Positions 57,146-64,000 of a stretch of 64,000 bases of DNA are shown here, one piece after another. How positions within the stretch are numbered: the first letter of the stretch is position 1; every line of letters begins with the position of its first letter. The position numbers were made by a program, and so were the translations under genes. The stretch comes from Cryobacterium sp. PH29-G1. Lineage in GTDB: Bacteria; Actinomycetota; Actinomycetes; Actinomycetales; Microbacteriaceae. The notes under the pieces are model-generated. The model was not told where the DNA came from. It did not search any database and worked only from the letters and a program-made list of their open reading frames with translations. The stretch is from NCBI RefSeq assembly GCF_030063365.1, contig NZ_JASISY010000004.1:124001-188000 (forward strand), in the 5' to 3' direction.

Positions 57146-57456
57146 TCGTGTGCTCCTTGCGTGCGGTGCCAAGTGTCGGCGATCGTGTGCGCGGCCCTTA
57201 TGTCCGCATTCTGGGTTGATTTGTCTCAACCGGTCAGTAGTAAAACCAGACGGTCACCTTCGCGTAAGAAGTACACGCGGTATCCAGGGCCGTAGTTGAT
57301 GCGCAATTCGGAGACGCCACGGGCGACTGGCTTGACGTCTCCGGGGTTGCCAGCGGCTAACCGGTCTATCCGGATGAGCACGCGTGCGACCGCACGACGG
57401 TCCTTCAGCTTCTGTAGCCAGGTGTCGAATGTAGCCGACGTGACGACCTCAACCAT
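57142..57456 (-). pseudogene. HigB/RelE-like toxin interrupted by a premature TGA
   Basis: The frame from ATG 57456 reads a Gp49-like/HigB toxin (FDTWLQKLKDRRAVARVLIRI, GVSELRINYGPGYRVYFLRE, LVLLLTG) and stops after 76 residues at TGA 57226-57228. The same frame then continues D-K-S-T-Q-N-A-D-I and on for 27 residues to a TGA that overlaps the antitoxin ATG. Family toxins read G-D-K-S-T-Q at this point, so a Gly codon (GGA) has become TGA. The shortened toxin lacks the C-terminal helix and is probably inactive or weak. Confidence 0.85.
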
Positions 57457-57510
57457 GTGTCAACTTTAGTTGACAACTAGGCATCGGGGCAAGCGTCCCA
57501 CAGGGATTCC

Positions 57511-57538
57511 CGTTGCCGGACCAGCTAGTCCGGCAACG
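57511..57538. terminator. Hairpin downstream of the serine recombinase
   Basis: CGTTGCCGGAC (57511-57521) is perfectly inverted at 57528-57538 around CAGCTA. It lies between the recombinase stop and the toxin start on the same strand; no T-run. Confidence 0.55.
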
Positions 57539-57560
57539 AGAGCCCAGGTGAGAGTTCTTC

Positions 57561-58145
57561 TTAGCGTCCTGAGTCAGACTGACGTTGGATTGTGCGATAG
57601 ACGGTCGACCGCGCGACGTTGAAAAGCTCCGCCAATTCCGCGCTGGAATGAAGCCCGGCGTTGTGTACTTCTATCAAGTGTTTCTGCTGCGCCACCGAGA
57701 GTTTGGGCTGCTTGCCGCGCAGATGCCCTTTCGCTTTGGCCACCTGCATTTCCTCCCGCGTTCTGGCGCGAATCAGATCCGACTCGAACTCGGCGACCAT
57801 GGCCAGGACGTTGAAGAGGAGGCGTCCGACGGGGTCGTTTGGATCGTGTACGGCGCCGCCGATGCTGAGCATGACGTCTTTGGCCGTGAGCTCGTCGATG
57901 ATGTCTTTCGCGTCCCGGAGCGAGCGTGCGAGTCTGTCGAGTTTGGCGACGACGAGGGTGTCTCCGGCACGGCAGGCGGCCAGCGCTTCGCGAAGCCCGG
58001 GCCGGGCTCGGTTCGTTCCGGTCAGACCGTGATCGGTGTAGATCAGTGACGATCTAACGCCCAGTCGTTCCAGGGCGTTTTGTTGGGCGGTGAGGTCTTG
58101 TTCCTCTGTGGAAACGCGTGCGTATCCAATTAGTAATCCATCCAT
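57561..58145 (-). CDS. Small serine recombinase (resolvase/invertase)
   Basis: The 194-aa protein has the catalytic N-domain LLIGYARVSTEEQDLTAQQ with nucleophile Ser in R-V-S-T, conserved Arg residues in VVAKLDRLARSLRD, the helix E region LLFNVLAMVAEFESDLIRART, and a C-terminal helix-turn-helix (HSSAELAELFNVARSTVYRTI). It is complete and could catalyse inversion or resolution. No matching inverted sites were found beside it. It is probably a remnant of a transposon inserted in the island. Confidence 0.93.
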   Translation of the reverse strand: MDGLLIGYARVSTEEQDLTAQQNALERLGVRSSLIYTDHGLTGTNRARPGLREALAACRAGDTLVVAKLDRLARSLRDAKDIIDELTAKDVMLSIGGAVHDPNDPVGRLLFNVLAMVAEFESDLIRARTREEMQVAKAKGHLRGKQPKLSVAQQKHLIEVHNAGLHSSAELAELFNVARSTVYRTIQRQSDSGR

Positions 58146-59119
58146 GCTGAAACCATCCCGCTCGGCTCAAAGTGAGTCAACAATCGTCGTACTCGGTGCC
58201 CCTGCCGGGCATCTCAGGTGAACCGTCGACGCGAGTAGTTTCGCTCGTTGCATTGCCCGCTGGGCGTCTTCGTTTAGGGTTCCTAAGCGCCACTTCCCCG
58301 AGGCGTCGGATCCTCGGCGGATCGGCAGCGAATCTTCGTCGGTGGACGCCCGTCATACATGCGCCCGACTCGCCCGCAGCCACGCTGGTCTCAGGGTGAA
58401 ACAATGGCTCCATCCAACCCACCTACGACGCGTTCGAGGGGACGTGGGACGTGCAGCGCGCAGCGCCACCGGAGTCCGCCTGCTGGACCGAGTCCGAGGA
58501 CTTGAGTGGTACCCCGCACTGGGAGAAAAAGTCAGACGGCTACGAAGTCGCTTTTTTCGCAAAGAACTCCCGGTTCGATATGGACGAGGACTGGGTGACT
58601 ACCGTTGAACGCTACGCCCGAGTCTGGACGATAACCTTCCCTGCCACCAGCTTCGACCCGGATTACGACTTGTTCACCGATGGGGCCCAAGTCGCTGGAC
58701 TGGGTGACAGCGACCAATTGCAGGTTGACCACAGCGGATGCTCGAACCGCCGCCCGCATCGCGAGCCTGCGCATCGCGGCCTCGCTCGAATCTCCTGACG
58801 TGGTAGACCAATCGGTTCATCGGGCGCTCTCGTAGTCGGTAGCGATGGAAGGACCGAGCAGACATGGCCCCTCCGAAGACCGGTGCTGGACGAGGCGGAA
58901 ACCACGCCGGCCGACTGATTGAGCTCCTAAGGCGTCTATGCGCTCGGGGCTTGCGAGGACCGACCTCTAATGCGTTGCCCCCCGCGTTCACGGCGATCCC
59001 GGCCGTGAACAGATGCGCAATCATGGGTAGGCTCGACGAGGTGCGTTTGCAGAACTTGTCGACGTGCTGCTCGGCGGGCAATGTCTCGTCGCGCTCGGCC
59101 TGAACGTGAAGGAAACACC
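58146..59119. other. Gene-poor stretch with one fragmentary reading frame
   Basis: About 970 nt with no complete convincing gene. A plus-strand frame from 58397 to 58798 reads TYDAFEGTWDVQ, HWEKKSDGYEVAFFAKNSRF and RVWTITFPATSFDPDYDLF, which looks coding, but it lacks a start codon after its upstream stop and ends in a basic out-of-character tail; it is probably a gene fragment of unknown family. The rest shows nothing I can support. Confidence 0.45.
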
Positions 59120-59581
59120 GTGTCTGATCACGCAAGAATCCAAGGGCACACCGTAACCCGCACCGTGCACATCGAAGCCTCCCGCGCGCGCGTTTGGAAG
59201 GCACTGACCGACCCCAAGGTCATGGTCACGTGGTTTGGCGACGGTGTGGAGTTCGCCGCGCTTGAGCCCGGTGCTACAGGCCGCATCGACTGGGATGACT
59301 ACGGCAGCTTCCCGATTGAAATTACCGAGGTGGTGCCCGACGGCTCGTTCGGCTTCCGTTGGTCGGGAATCCCCGCCGAACAGCTCGACGAGTACTCGAC
59401 GCGCGTGCGCTTCACCATCGCCGATGCCGGTTCCGGGACGGATGTCACGGTGATCGAATCGGGCTTCGACACACTCCCCGGCGGTACCCGCTACCGTCGC
59501 GAACGTCTTGAGCAGAACCGAGAGGGCTGGGACGTCGAACTCGACGAGCTCGCGGTCCTCTTCGAGGGTGTCACTGAGTAG
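59120..59581 (+). CDS. SRPBCC/AHSA1-family protein
   Basis: The 153-aa protein starts at GTG 59120 (GAAGGAAAC before it). It matches the activator-of-Hsp90-like START superfamily: VTRTVHIEASRARVWKALTDPKVMVTWFGDGVEF, IDWDDYGSFPIEITEVVPDGSFGFRW and a C-terminal REGWDVELDELAVLF helix. Such proteins bind hydrophobic ligands; in actinobacteria they often follow an ArsR regulator, which is absent here. It is the last gene of the island. Confidence 0.88.
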   Translation: MSDHARIQGHTVTRTVHIEASRARVWKALTDPKVMVTWFGDGVEFAALEPGATGRIDWDDYGSFPIEITEVVPDGSFGFRWSGIPAEQLDEYSTRVRFTIADAGSGTDVTVIESGFDTLPGGTRYRRERLEQNREGWDVELDELAVLFEGVTE

Positions 59582-59837
59582 TTCACGATTTCGGGGGAGT
59601 CGCTCGTCGAGTTGGCCACGTTGCTCGGCCGGTAGCCGATAAGGGCTGCCTTGCCGGTGTCGTGACGAGCCACCATCGGGCGATTCAATGTGACCATAAA
59701 CGCACCATAAACCCCAAAATCTGACCAGATTCAGGCCGTATCTCGCCGTACGGCGCGTACAGTAAACCCCATGAGAACCGCGGAATTCCGCGGAAGTCTG
59801 CCCCATATGCAGGTGCGCACCACCACCCCGACGCCTA
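59582..59837. other. Non-coding right end of the island
   Basis: About 255 nt with no gene. ACGCACCATAAACCCC-type A/T-richer sequence differs from the core chromosome. It leads into the right attachment repeat. Confidence 0.4.
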
Positions 59838-59872
59838 TCATTTTGCTTTTGTTTCGAGTCAGGTACCCCAGC
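59838..59872. repeat. Right attachment-site remnant (imperfect tRNA-Gln 3' copy)
   Basis: The 35 bases match tRNA-Gln 53306-53340: TCATTT start, TTCGAGTC core, then AGGTACCCCAGC identical; one C of the T stem is missing and the middle has a few changes. It therefore cannot rebuild a fully normal T stem, which argues for drift since integration. Confidence 0.8.
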
Positions 59873-59877
59873 TGTAA

Positions 59878-59912
59878 CCCCTGAGTTTCCGCGAACACTC
59901 AGGGGCTTTTTT
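59878..59912 (+). terminator. Strong terminator, probably the original tRNA-Gln terminator
   Basis: CCCCTGAGT (59878-59886) pairs with ACTCAGGGG (59897-59905), followed by CTTTTTT. It lies 5 nt after the right repeat, where the tRNA would have ended before integration. The native tRNA now has no such hairpin directly downstream. Confidence 0.85.
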
Positions 59913-59969
59913 GTCCAGACGGATAGTACAGATGATGGATAGCCCTGCCATCTCGCCACGAGCCAGAAT

Positions 59970-60389
59970 CTAGATCTGCGCCTCGGCCTCGAGGTTTTTC
60001 AGTGCTGCGCGCAGGCGGGTATCGGCGTCGGTGGCGACCTCTTGAATGGCCGAGGAGTCGCTGAGCTGCACCATTGTCTGCGGATCAATTGTCTGGACCA
60101 CGGTCGCGGTGGCATCGGGCCCACGCCGAATGACAACATTGCACGGCAGTAGTAGGCCCATGTCCGGTTCGGCGGTGAGGGCCTGTTGGGCGAGCGTGGG
60201 ATTACAGACGCCGAGAATGACGTAGTCGCCGAGAGCCTGAGCACTTTCGATCCCCAGCTTGGCTTCAAACGTGGACCGAATGTTGATTTCGGAGAGGACG
60301 CCGAAGCCCTGTTCAGCCAATAATTCTCGAGTTCGCTGCACCGCTTCTTCGTAGGGCAGGGCGACTGTGACGGTATGTGCGTAAGTCAT
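59970..60389 (-). CDS. DUF302 family protein
   Basis: The 139-aa protein shows the DUF302 pattern: HTVTVALPYEEAVQRTRELLAEQGFGVLSEIN, AQALGDYVILGVCNPTLAQQAL, LLLPCNVVIRR and a C-terminal TRLRAALKNLE helix. The Cys residues in V-C-N-P and P-C-N-V are typical. Function unknown. It is the first chromosomal gene beyond the island. Confidence 0.9.
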   Translation of the reverse strand: MTYAHTVTVALPYEEAVQRTRELLAEQGFGVLSEINIRSTFEAKLGIESAQALGDYVILGVCNPTLAQQALTAEPDMGLLLPCNVVIRRGPDATATVVQTIDPQTMVQLSDSSAIQEVATDADTRLRAALKNLEAEAQI

Positions 60390-60590
60390 AGGGTCTCCAA
60401 TGATTGTTTCGTTGATTGAGCGACAATAACAGCCTGTATGCGACCGGCATCAGTTCGCTTCGATGATGCCGATCACTTTTCGGTATTCATGGTTGACGAT
60501 GGGGCGGCGATGCACCGTGGTGACGGTGATCCCCGAGGGATGGGTGCATTAGGTTCTTCCGCTGCGGGTGGGCCTGTGGTTCGATAGATC

Positions 60591-61532
60591 ATGGTGACGA
60601 AAATGCCGCCCGATGTGGCGGAGAACCTGATCGTTTTCAAGACAGCGTTGGCCGAGGTCGTGCCGTCGAAGGATTCCTCCGATCTTTTGGTCGCGACCTG
60701 GAATCTTCGTGCATTCGGAGATCTCACGGCTAAGTGGCACGCGAAACCGGGGGACTCTCCAGTGAGAGACTGGTACTCCGTCGCGTGCATCGCACAGGTC
60801 GTCTCACGGTTTGATGTGATCGCAGTTCAGGAAGTGCGGCGCAACACAACGGCCCTGCAGTTTCTGCTCGAGCAACTCGGCGACAACTGGCGGGTGATCG
60901 TCTCTGACGTCACCGAAGGTGGTCCGGGCAACGGGGAACGGCTGACGTTTCTATACGACTCGACTCGCGTTCAGCCGTCGGGACTGGTGGGCGAGATCGT
61001 GCTGCCGGCAACGGTTGAGGGCCCCGCCGAACAATTTGCCCGAACGCCGTACGCCGCCAGTTTCGTGCGCGGATCCGCGGAGTTCACCTTGACCACGCTG
61101 CACGTGATCTGGGGCGCTGACCCGCGTGCGCGACTGCCGGAGATCACGGCGTTCGCTGAGTGGATGCGTGACTGGGCGGACCGGACCGACCGCTGGAACC
61201 AGAACCTCCTCGTGCTGGGTGATTTCAACCTCGACCGTATTGGGGATCCGTTGTTCGAGGCGTTCGTGTCGACTGGACTGTGGCCTCCCACCGAACTGAA
61301 CGCCATACCGCGGACGGTGTTCGACAATGACACGGCGAAGCACTTTTATGATCAGATCGCCTGGTTCTCCGACCCCGACGGGGAATCCCTGTTGACCTCG
61401 CTGACCTACACTCGGCGCGCTGGTTCGTTCGATTTTCTGCCGCACCTGCTGGGCGGCCTAACCCGCGCGGAGACATCCTGGCGCATCTCCGACCACTATC
61501 CGTTGTGGGTCGAATTCCATCTGGCTCCGTGA
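60591..61532 (+). CDS. Endonuclease/exonuclease/phosphatase-family protein
   Basis: The 313-aa protein has the EEP fold: VATWNLRAFGDL, catalytic Glu in IAVQEVRRN, TLHVIWG, Asp-x-Asn in LVLGDFNLDRIGD, and terminal SDHYPLWVEF. There is no signal peptide. Members hydrolyse phosphodiesters in DNA, RNA or lipids; the substrate is not deducible. No ribosome site is clear, so ATG 60591 or ATG 60603 may be used. The 201-nt gap before it shows no gene. Confidence 0.88.
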   Translation: MVTKMPPDVAENLIVFKTALAEVVPSKDSSDLLVATWNLRAFGDLTAKWHAKPGDSPVRDWYSVACIAQVVSRFDVIAVQEVRRNTTALQFLLEQLGDNWRVIVSDVTEGGPGNGERLTFLYDSTRVQPSGLVGEIVLPATVEGPAEQFARTPYAASFVRGSAEFTLTTLHVIWGADPRARLPEITAFAEWMRDWADRTDRWNQNLLVLGDFNLDRIGDPLFEAFVSTGLWPPTELNAIPRTVFDNDTAKHFYDQIAWFSDPDGESLLTSLTYTRRAGSFDFLPHLLGGLTRAETSWRISDHYPLWVEFHLAP

Positions 61533-61590
61533 AGCACCCAACTCAGCGCCGCCTTCCCCGCTCTGCACCGACCCGAACGCCTCCGGTGGC

Positions 61591-61630
61591 GACGGGCGGC
61601 GACGGGCGGCGACGGGCGGCGACGGGCGGC
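61591..61630. repeat. Tandem repeat, four perfect 10-bp units
   Basis: GACGGGCGGC is repeated exactly four times between convergent genes. Such short arrays often vary in copy number among strains. Confidence 0.95.
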
Positions 61631-61637
61631 TCGGTAT

Positions 61638-61859
61638 CTAATCGACTGCTGGTGATCGAACGATGATGTCGCCGGGAGTGCAGTCGAGGGCGGCGCAGAT
61701 CGCGTTGAGGGTGGTGAAACGAATGGCCTTGGCGTGATTATTTTTCAACAGTGACAGGTTCACCGTTGAAATGCCGGTGCGTCGGGACAGTTCGGTCAGC
61801 GTCATCCCCTGGGCGGTGAGCTCGTGTTCGAGGGTGATTACGATCGTTCCGAAAGACAT
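61638..61859 (-). CDS. YozG-type XRE transcriptional regulator
   Basis: The 73-aa protein is a single Cro/CI helix-turn-helix (GMTLTELSRRTGISTVNLSLL) with the C-terminal AIRFTTLNAICAALDCTPGDI typical of the YozG/HTH_26 group. Its ATG shares one base with the stop of the upstream membrane protein gene (TAATG), so the two are coupled. It probably regulates the pair. Confidence 0.9.
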   Translation of the reverse strand: MSFGTIVITLEHELTAQGMTLTELSRRTGISTVNLSLLKNNHAKAIRFTTLNAICAALDCTPGDIIVRSPAVD

Positions 61860-62509
61860 TAGACGATACCGTCGGCATCCGTGGCGAAGCGGCTCAGTCG
61901 GGCCAAGGCGAGAGCCGTGAGCAGCACCAGGAATCCGGCTACGACGGGCAGCGGATCCAGGCCAACGAGAAATCCTGGCTCAAGCCAGTACTGTTCGTCG
62001 GCATAGACTGCGGACCCCGCGAATACGGCCGCGTCGGCGGCGAGCGCAGCGGTAATTACGGATCCGATCATGATGACCAGGCCCGACGCCCCGACCATGC
62101 CGGCGAGGAATGACCAGCGCAGTCGTCCGGTGAGTACCAGGACGCAGGCGACGATGATGGGCAAAACGGTCAGAACGGCCATGATCAGAGCCGCCCATTC
62201 CGCTGTGACGAAACTGTTCACCACATCGGTGGGGAGCCCCGTGACGGTGGCGTCAATGAAACTTGTCGAAGCGGGGACTGCGTCTACGGCGGTCCAGCTG
62301 GCTACGGCATCCTCCATCGTGGAGGGCTGCATGGGAATTCTCGCCATTACCGTGCCGGTTGCGAGGTTCGCCAATGTGTCCGAATGCCAGAGCACGCCCA
62401 CGGTTCCAAAGAGCATTCCGCCGAGCCCGACGAGGCTGGCGATGGCAATGGTCAGGGGCGATCGTCGCAGGTTGGGCGACTGATTTGTTTTACGATTATC
62501 GTTGTGCAT
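61859..62509 (-). CDS. DUF2975-like membrane protein
   Basis: The 216-aa protein has four hydrophobic segments (LTIAIASLVGLGGMLFGTVGV, AALIMAVLTVLPIIVACVLVL, MVGASGLVIMIGSVITAALA, VVAGFLVLLTALALARL) with an extracytoplasmic loop after the first. The pairing with a YozG-type regulator and the end LSRFATDADGIV fit DUF2975. Starts upstream are possible, but ATG 62509 sits beside the operator-like repeats. Function unknown. Confidence 0.75.
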   Translation of the reverse strand: MHNDNRKTNQSPNLRRSPLTIAIASLVGLGGMLFGTVGVLWHSDTLANLATGTVMARIPMQPSTMEDAVASWTAVDAVPASTSFIDATVTGLPTDVVNSFVTAEWAALIMAVLTVLPIIVACVLVLTGRLRWSFLAGMVGASGLVIMIGSVITAALAADAAVFAGSAVYADEQYWLEPGFLVGLDPLPVVAGFLVLLTALALARLSRFATDADGIV

Positions 62510-62528
62510 GCCATAACGATAAGCGTAA
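62490..62528. promoter_or_regulatory. Paired operator-like sites around the DUF2975 start
   Basis: TTACGATTATCGTTG (62490-62504) and, on the other strand, TTACGCTTATCGTTA (62514-62528) are two copies of one 15-bp near-palindrome, one on each side of the start codon. They are likely binding sites for the downstream XRE regulator. Confidence 0.6.
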
Positions 62529-62686
62529 TGATTTGATCGTGCAACTCGTGCTCGCGGAACGGTGCGGGGCCGTGCAGGAGCGGCGAGCACGCAGCGGTCC
62601 GAGTGAATCTGGCTGGATTCACTGCCCTAGACTTCGAGCATGCCGCTCGATTCGACCCTCCTCGCCGGTAGTCCGGTACCCATCGG

Positions 62687-63589
62687 ATGAACGATCAGCG
62701 CCAGTCCCCGGCCGAGCGCCGCAGAGCCCTCGTCGCCAGCCGGTCGCACACGGTCTCGCCGGCTCGTAGCGAGAGTCGGCCCACCCCCTTTCACTCCGGT
62801 CTTCTGAATCTGGTCGGCGGCATCCTCGTATTGTCGGCGATGCTGCTACTGGCCGTACTCATCGCGGTCACCGCGCGGGGCGGCGAACTCAGGGACCTTG
62901 TTGGCGGCGCGAGCTGGGCAGACAACTTGGTGGCGGGCCCGATCATGATTCTGATGCTCGCCGCGGCGCCGCTGTTTCTGGCCTACTTTCAGCGCAGCGG
63001 GCACTGGTCAAGCCGGGAGCGCGGCTTCTTTCAAGGCGGCTCGAACGTGGTTGAGCTGCGGCCAGCTGCACTGTGGACCCGGTTTCTCTTCATCGGGCTG
63101 AGTTTTCTGGTGTGGGCTGCGCTCATCGCCGGGCCGGTTTACCTCGACATCACAGCGGATGCCTTCGCTCAAGCGAACGACAGCCTCTGGGTGGTGCTCG
63201 TATTGTATGGGGTGCTCGCGTCCGGCCTGGGCGCGGTGCTCGTCTTCTCACTGCTGAAACGACTCACCTATGACGGGCTCGCAGCTCGGTTCGGCGACCA
63301 GATCGTACCCGGCTCGCTGAGCCAGATATTCTGGCGCGCCCTGTCGTATCGATTCAGGTTTGAACTCTGGTTTGCCTTCGGCTTCGGTGCCATCCTCGGC
63401 ACGATTCCGCTCGTCTATCAATCTGCCGCTGACGCCTGCTACACGGCAACGTGTATCCCGGTTCCCGACCCGGCCTGGCAGGCCTGGATCCTCTGGATCG
63501 CCGTGTGCAGCGGGGCGCTCGCGCTGATCGGCAGCCTGAACGCGTGGCGAAGCGGCAAGTCCCTGTATAGCGGCGAGTCGGTCTCGTAG
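62687..63589 (+). CDS. Polytopic membrane protein of unknown function
   Basis: The 300-aa protein has a basic N-terminus (QSPAERRRALVASRS) and about six TM helices (LVGGILVLSAMLLLAVLIAV, AGPIMILMLAAAPLFLAYF, FLFIGLSFLVWAALIAGPVY, VVLVLYGVLASGLGAVLVFS, FGFGAILGTIPLVY, WILWIAVCSGALALIGSL). A pair of Cys residues in ACYTATC lies in the last outer loop. No family recognised. ATG 62687 lacks a strong ribosome site. Confidence 0.7.
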   Translation: MNDQRQSPAERRRALVASRSHTVSPARSESRPTPFHSGLLNLVGGILVLSAMLLLAVLIAVTARGGELRDLVGGASWADNLVAGPIMILMLAAAPLFLAYFQRSGHWSSRERGFFQGGSNVVELRPAALWTRFLFIGLSFLVWAALIAGPVYLDITADAFAQANDSLWVVLVLYGVLASGLGAVLVFSLLKRLTYDGLAARFGDQIVPGSLSQIFWRALSYRFRFELWFAFGFGAILGTIPLVYQSAADACYTATCIPVPDPAWQAWILWIAVCSGALALIGSLNAWRSGKSLYSGESVS

Positions 63590-63665
63590 CATCCGACTTC
63601 GCCGGCAATCCGGCGTAATATCCGTCACCCCACGGGCGCGGCGTGGGCCGGCGTAGAATCGGTCG

Positions 63666-64000
63666 ATGCATATCGACGCCGACGAGGTCACCGTCTGGTG
63701 GATCGATCAACTCGAGACCAGAGTGGACGAGGCTCGATTGGGTGCGCGGGAGAGGGTGCGGGCCGACTCGATGCCGTATTCGCCTGGCAGACGGGAATTC
63801 GTTGTTGGCGCGCTCCTGTTGCGGGCGGCCGTTGCTCGATTCAGCGGCCGTGATGCCGCGGACGTCGAGATCGATCGGAGTTGCCCGGACTGCACGCGCT
63901 GGCACGGTCGCCCGCGAGTGGTCGGGCGGGTCGACATTGAAGTTTCCGTGACCCACAGTGATGGCCTGATCGGCGTCGCCGTCGGCGGTGTCGGAACTCG
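63666..64000 (+). CDS. 4'-phosphopantetheinyl transferase superfamily protein, cut by window edge
   Basis: The frame from ATG 63666 runs off the right edge with 111 residues visible. It has RREFVVGALLLRAAVARFSG, the Sfp-type Cys/His element CPDCTRWHGRPRV, and VSVTHSDGLIGVAVGG, the A-x-S-H-S-like block that precedes the Mg-binding D-x-E. It would transfer phosphopantetheine from CoA to carrier proteins. The catalytic D-x-E and W-x-x-K-E-A motifs lie beyond the window. Confidence 0.85.
   Translation, partial: MHIDADEVTVWWIDQLETRVDEARLGARERVRADSMPYSPGRREFVVGALLLRAAVARFSGRDAADVEIDRSCPDCTRWHGRPRVVGRVDIEVSVTHSDGLIGVAVGGVGT

Larger units (their letters stand above)
53306..59872. mobile_element. Small integrated genetic island at tRNA-Gln
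   Basis: The segment is bounded by the 3' half of tRNA-Gln (53306-53340) and a 35-nt imperfect copy (59838-59872). Within it lie an excisionase-like gene, a tyrosine integrase pointing away from the tRNA, a membrane protein/GntR pair, a toxin-antitoxin pair, a serine recombinase and an SRPBCC gene. Long non-coding stretches and a damaged toxin suggest decay. No replication or transfer genes are present, so it is not a complete ICE or prophage. Confidence 0.8.

Noticed and set aside
57146-57229. N-terminal extension of the antitoxin by 28 residues
   Set aside because: The extra residues come from another frame of the toxin tail; the ATGA overlap at 57142-57145 is the expected start.
58674-59204. 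176-codon minus-strand frame before the SRPBCC gene
   Set aside because: Arg/Ser-rich, overlaps the SRPBCC start antisense, no ribosome site or motif.
61591-61630. Possible CRISPR-like array
   Set aside because: Units are 10 bp and directly adjacent with no spacers; no cas genes are present.

Overview
The window is high-GC actinobacterial DNA. Its small, densely packed genes, GTG/TTG starts, gene families (BioYMN, DUF6458, F420/PPOX) and recurrent gcggatgcc-type codon strings fit the family Microbacteriaceae (Cryobacterium/Salinibacterium/Leifsonia-like). That placement is inference from gene content, since no rRNA is present. Most of the window is ordinary chromosome. One small tRNA-anchored island lies at about 53.3-59.9 kb.

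0-6.2 kb: a partial YccF-like membrane protein, a cold-shock/DUF1294 fusion, a PPOX-type oxidoreductase, an acyl-CoA pair (3-hydroxyisobutyryl-CoA hydrolase-like plus enoyl-CoA hydratase) and a CitA/CitB-type two-component system. 6.4-12.4 kb: the dicarboxylate symporter DctA, which the two-component system probably controls, then a glycine-betaine ABC system (proV-proW-proX) with a tandem second proX. 12.5-16.2 kb: a DUF1801 protein, an FKBP lipoprotein and the biotin ECF transporter bioY-bioM-bioN. 16.3-21.5 kb: a trehalose/glycan block with a GH15 hydrolase, two small unknown proteins and a fused OtsA-OtsB.

21.6-26.7 kb: the branched-chain amino acid genes ilvD, ilvB, ilvN and ilvC. 26.8-33.5 kb: a run of secreted or membrane proteins, including a subtilase paired with a small I9-like protein and a divergent Nramp-type transporter. 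33.6-35.2 kb: serA. 35.3-37.7 kb: a TetR regulator divergent from a DHA2-type efflux pump, followed by a decayed AbiEi/DUF559-like fragment. 38.3-43.4 kb: a four-gene peptide/nickel-type ABC importer with fused ATPases. 43.7-46.7 kb: leuB, ilvE and a fumarylacetoacetase-family gene. 46.9-51.5 kb: redox and amino-transfer genes with their divergent TetR and LysR regulators. 51.6-53.3 kb: gltX and tRNA-Gln(CTG).

The island starts inside tRNA-Gln. It carries an excisionase-like protein, a tyrosine integrase, a membrane protein with a YtrA-type GntR regulator, a HigBA-like toxin-antitoxin pair whose toxin has a premature TGA, a small serine recombinase and an SRPBCC protein. It ends at a second, imperfect copy of the tRNA 3' half, which is followed directly by a strong terminator that was probably the tRNA's original one. 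Beyond it are DUF302, an endo/exonuclease/phosphatase-family protein, an XRE/DUF2975 pair, a membrane protein and the start of a phosphopantetheinyl transferase.

The most interesting points are the nonsense-interrupted toxin and the displaced tRNA terminator of the island, the subtilase/I9-like two-gene module, the long intergenic hairpins of one repeat family at 46.8 and 51.5 kb, and a patch of atypical codons inside ilvD. I saw no CRISPR array, rRNA or obvious natural-product cluster.
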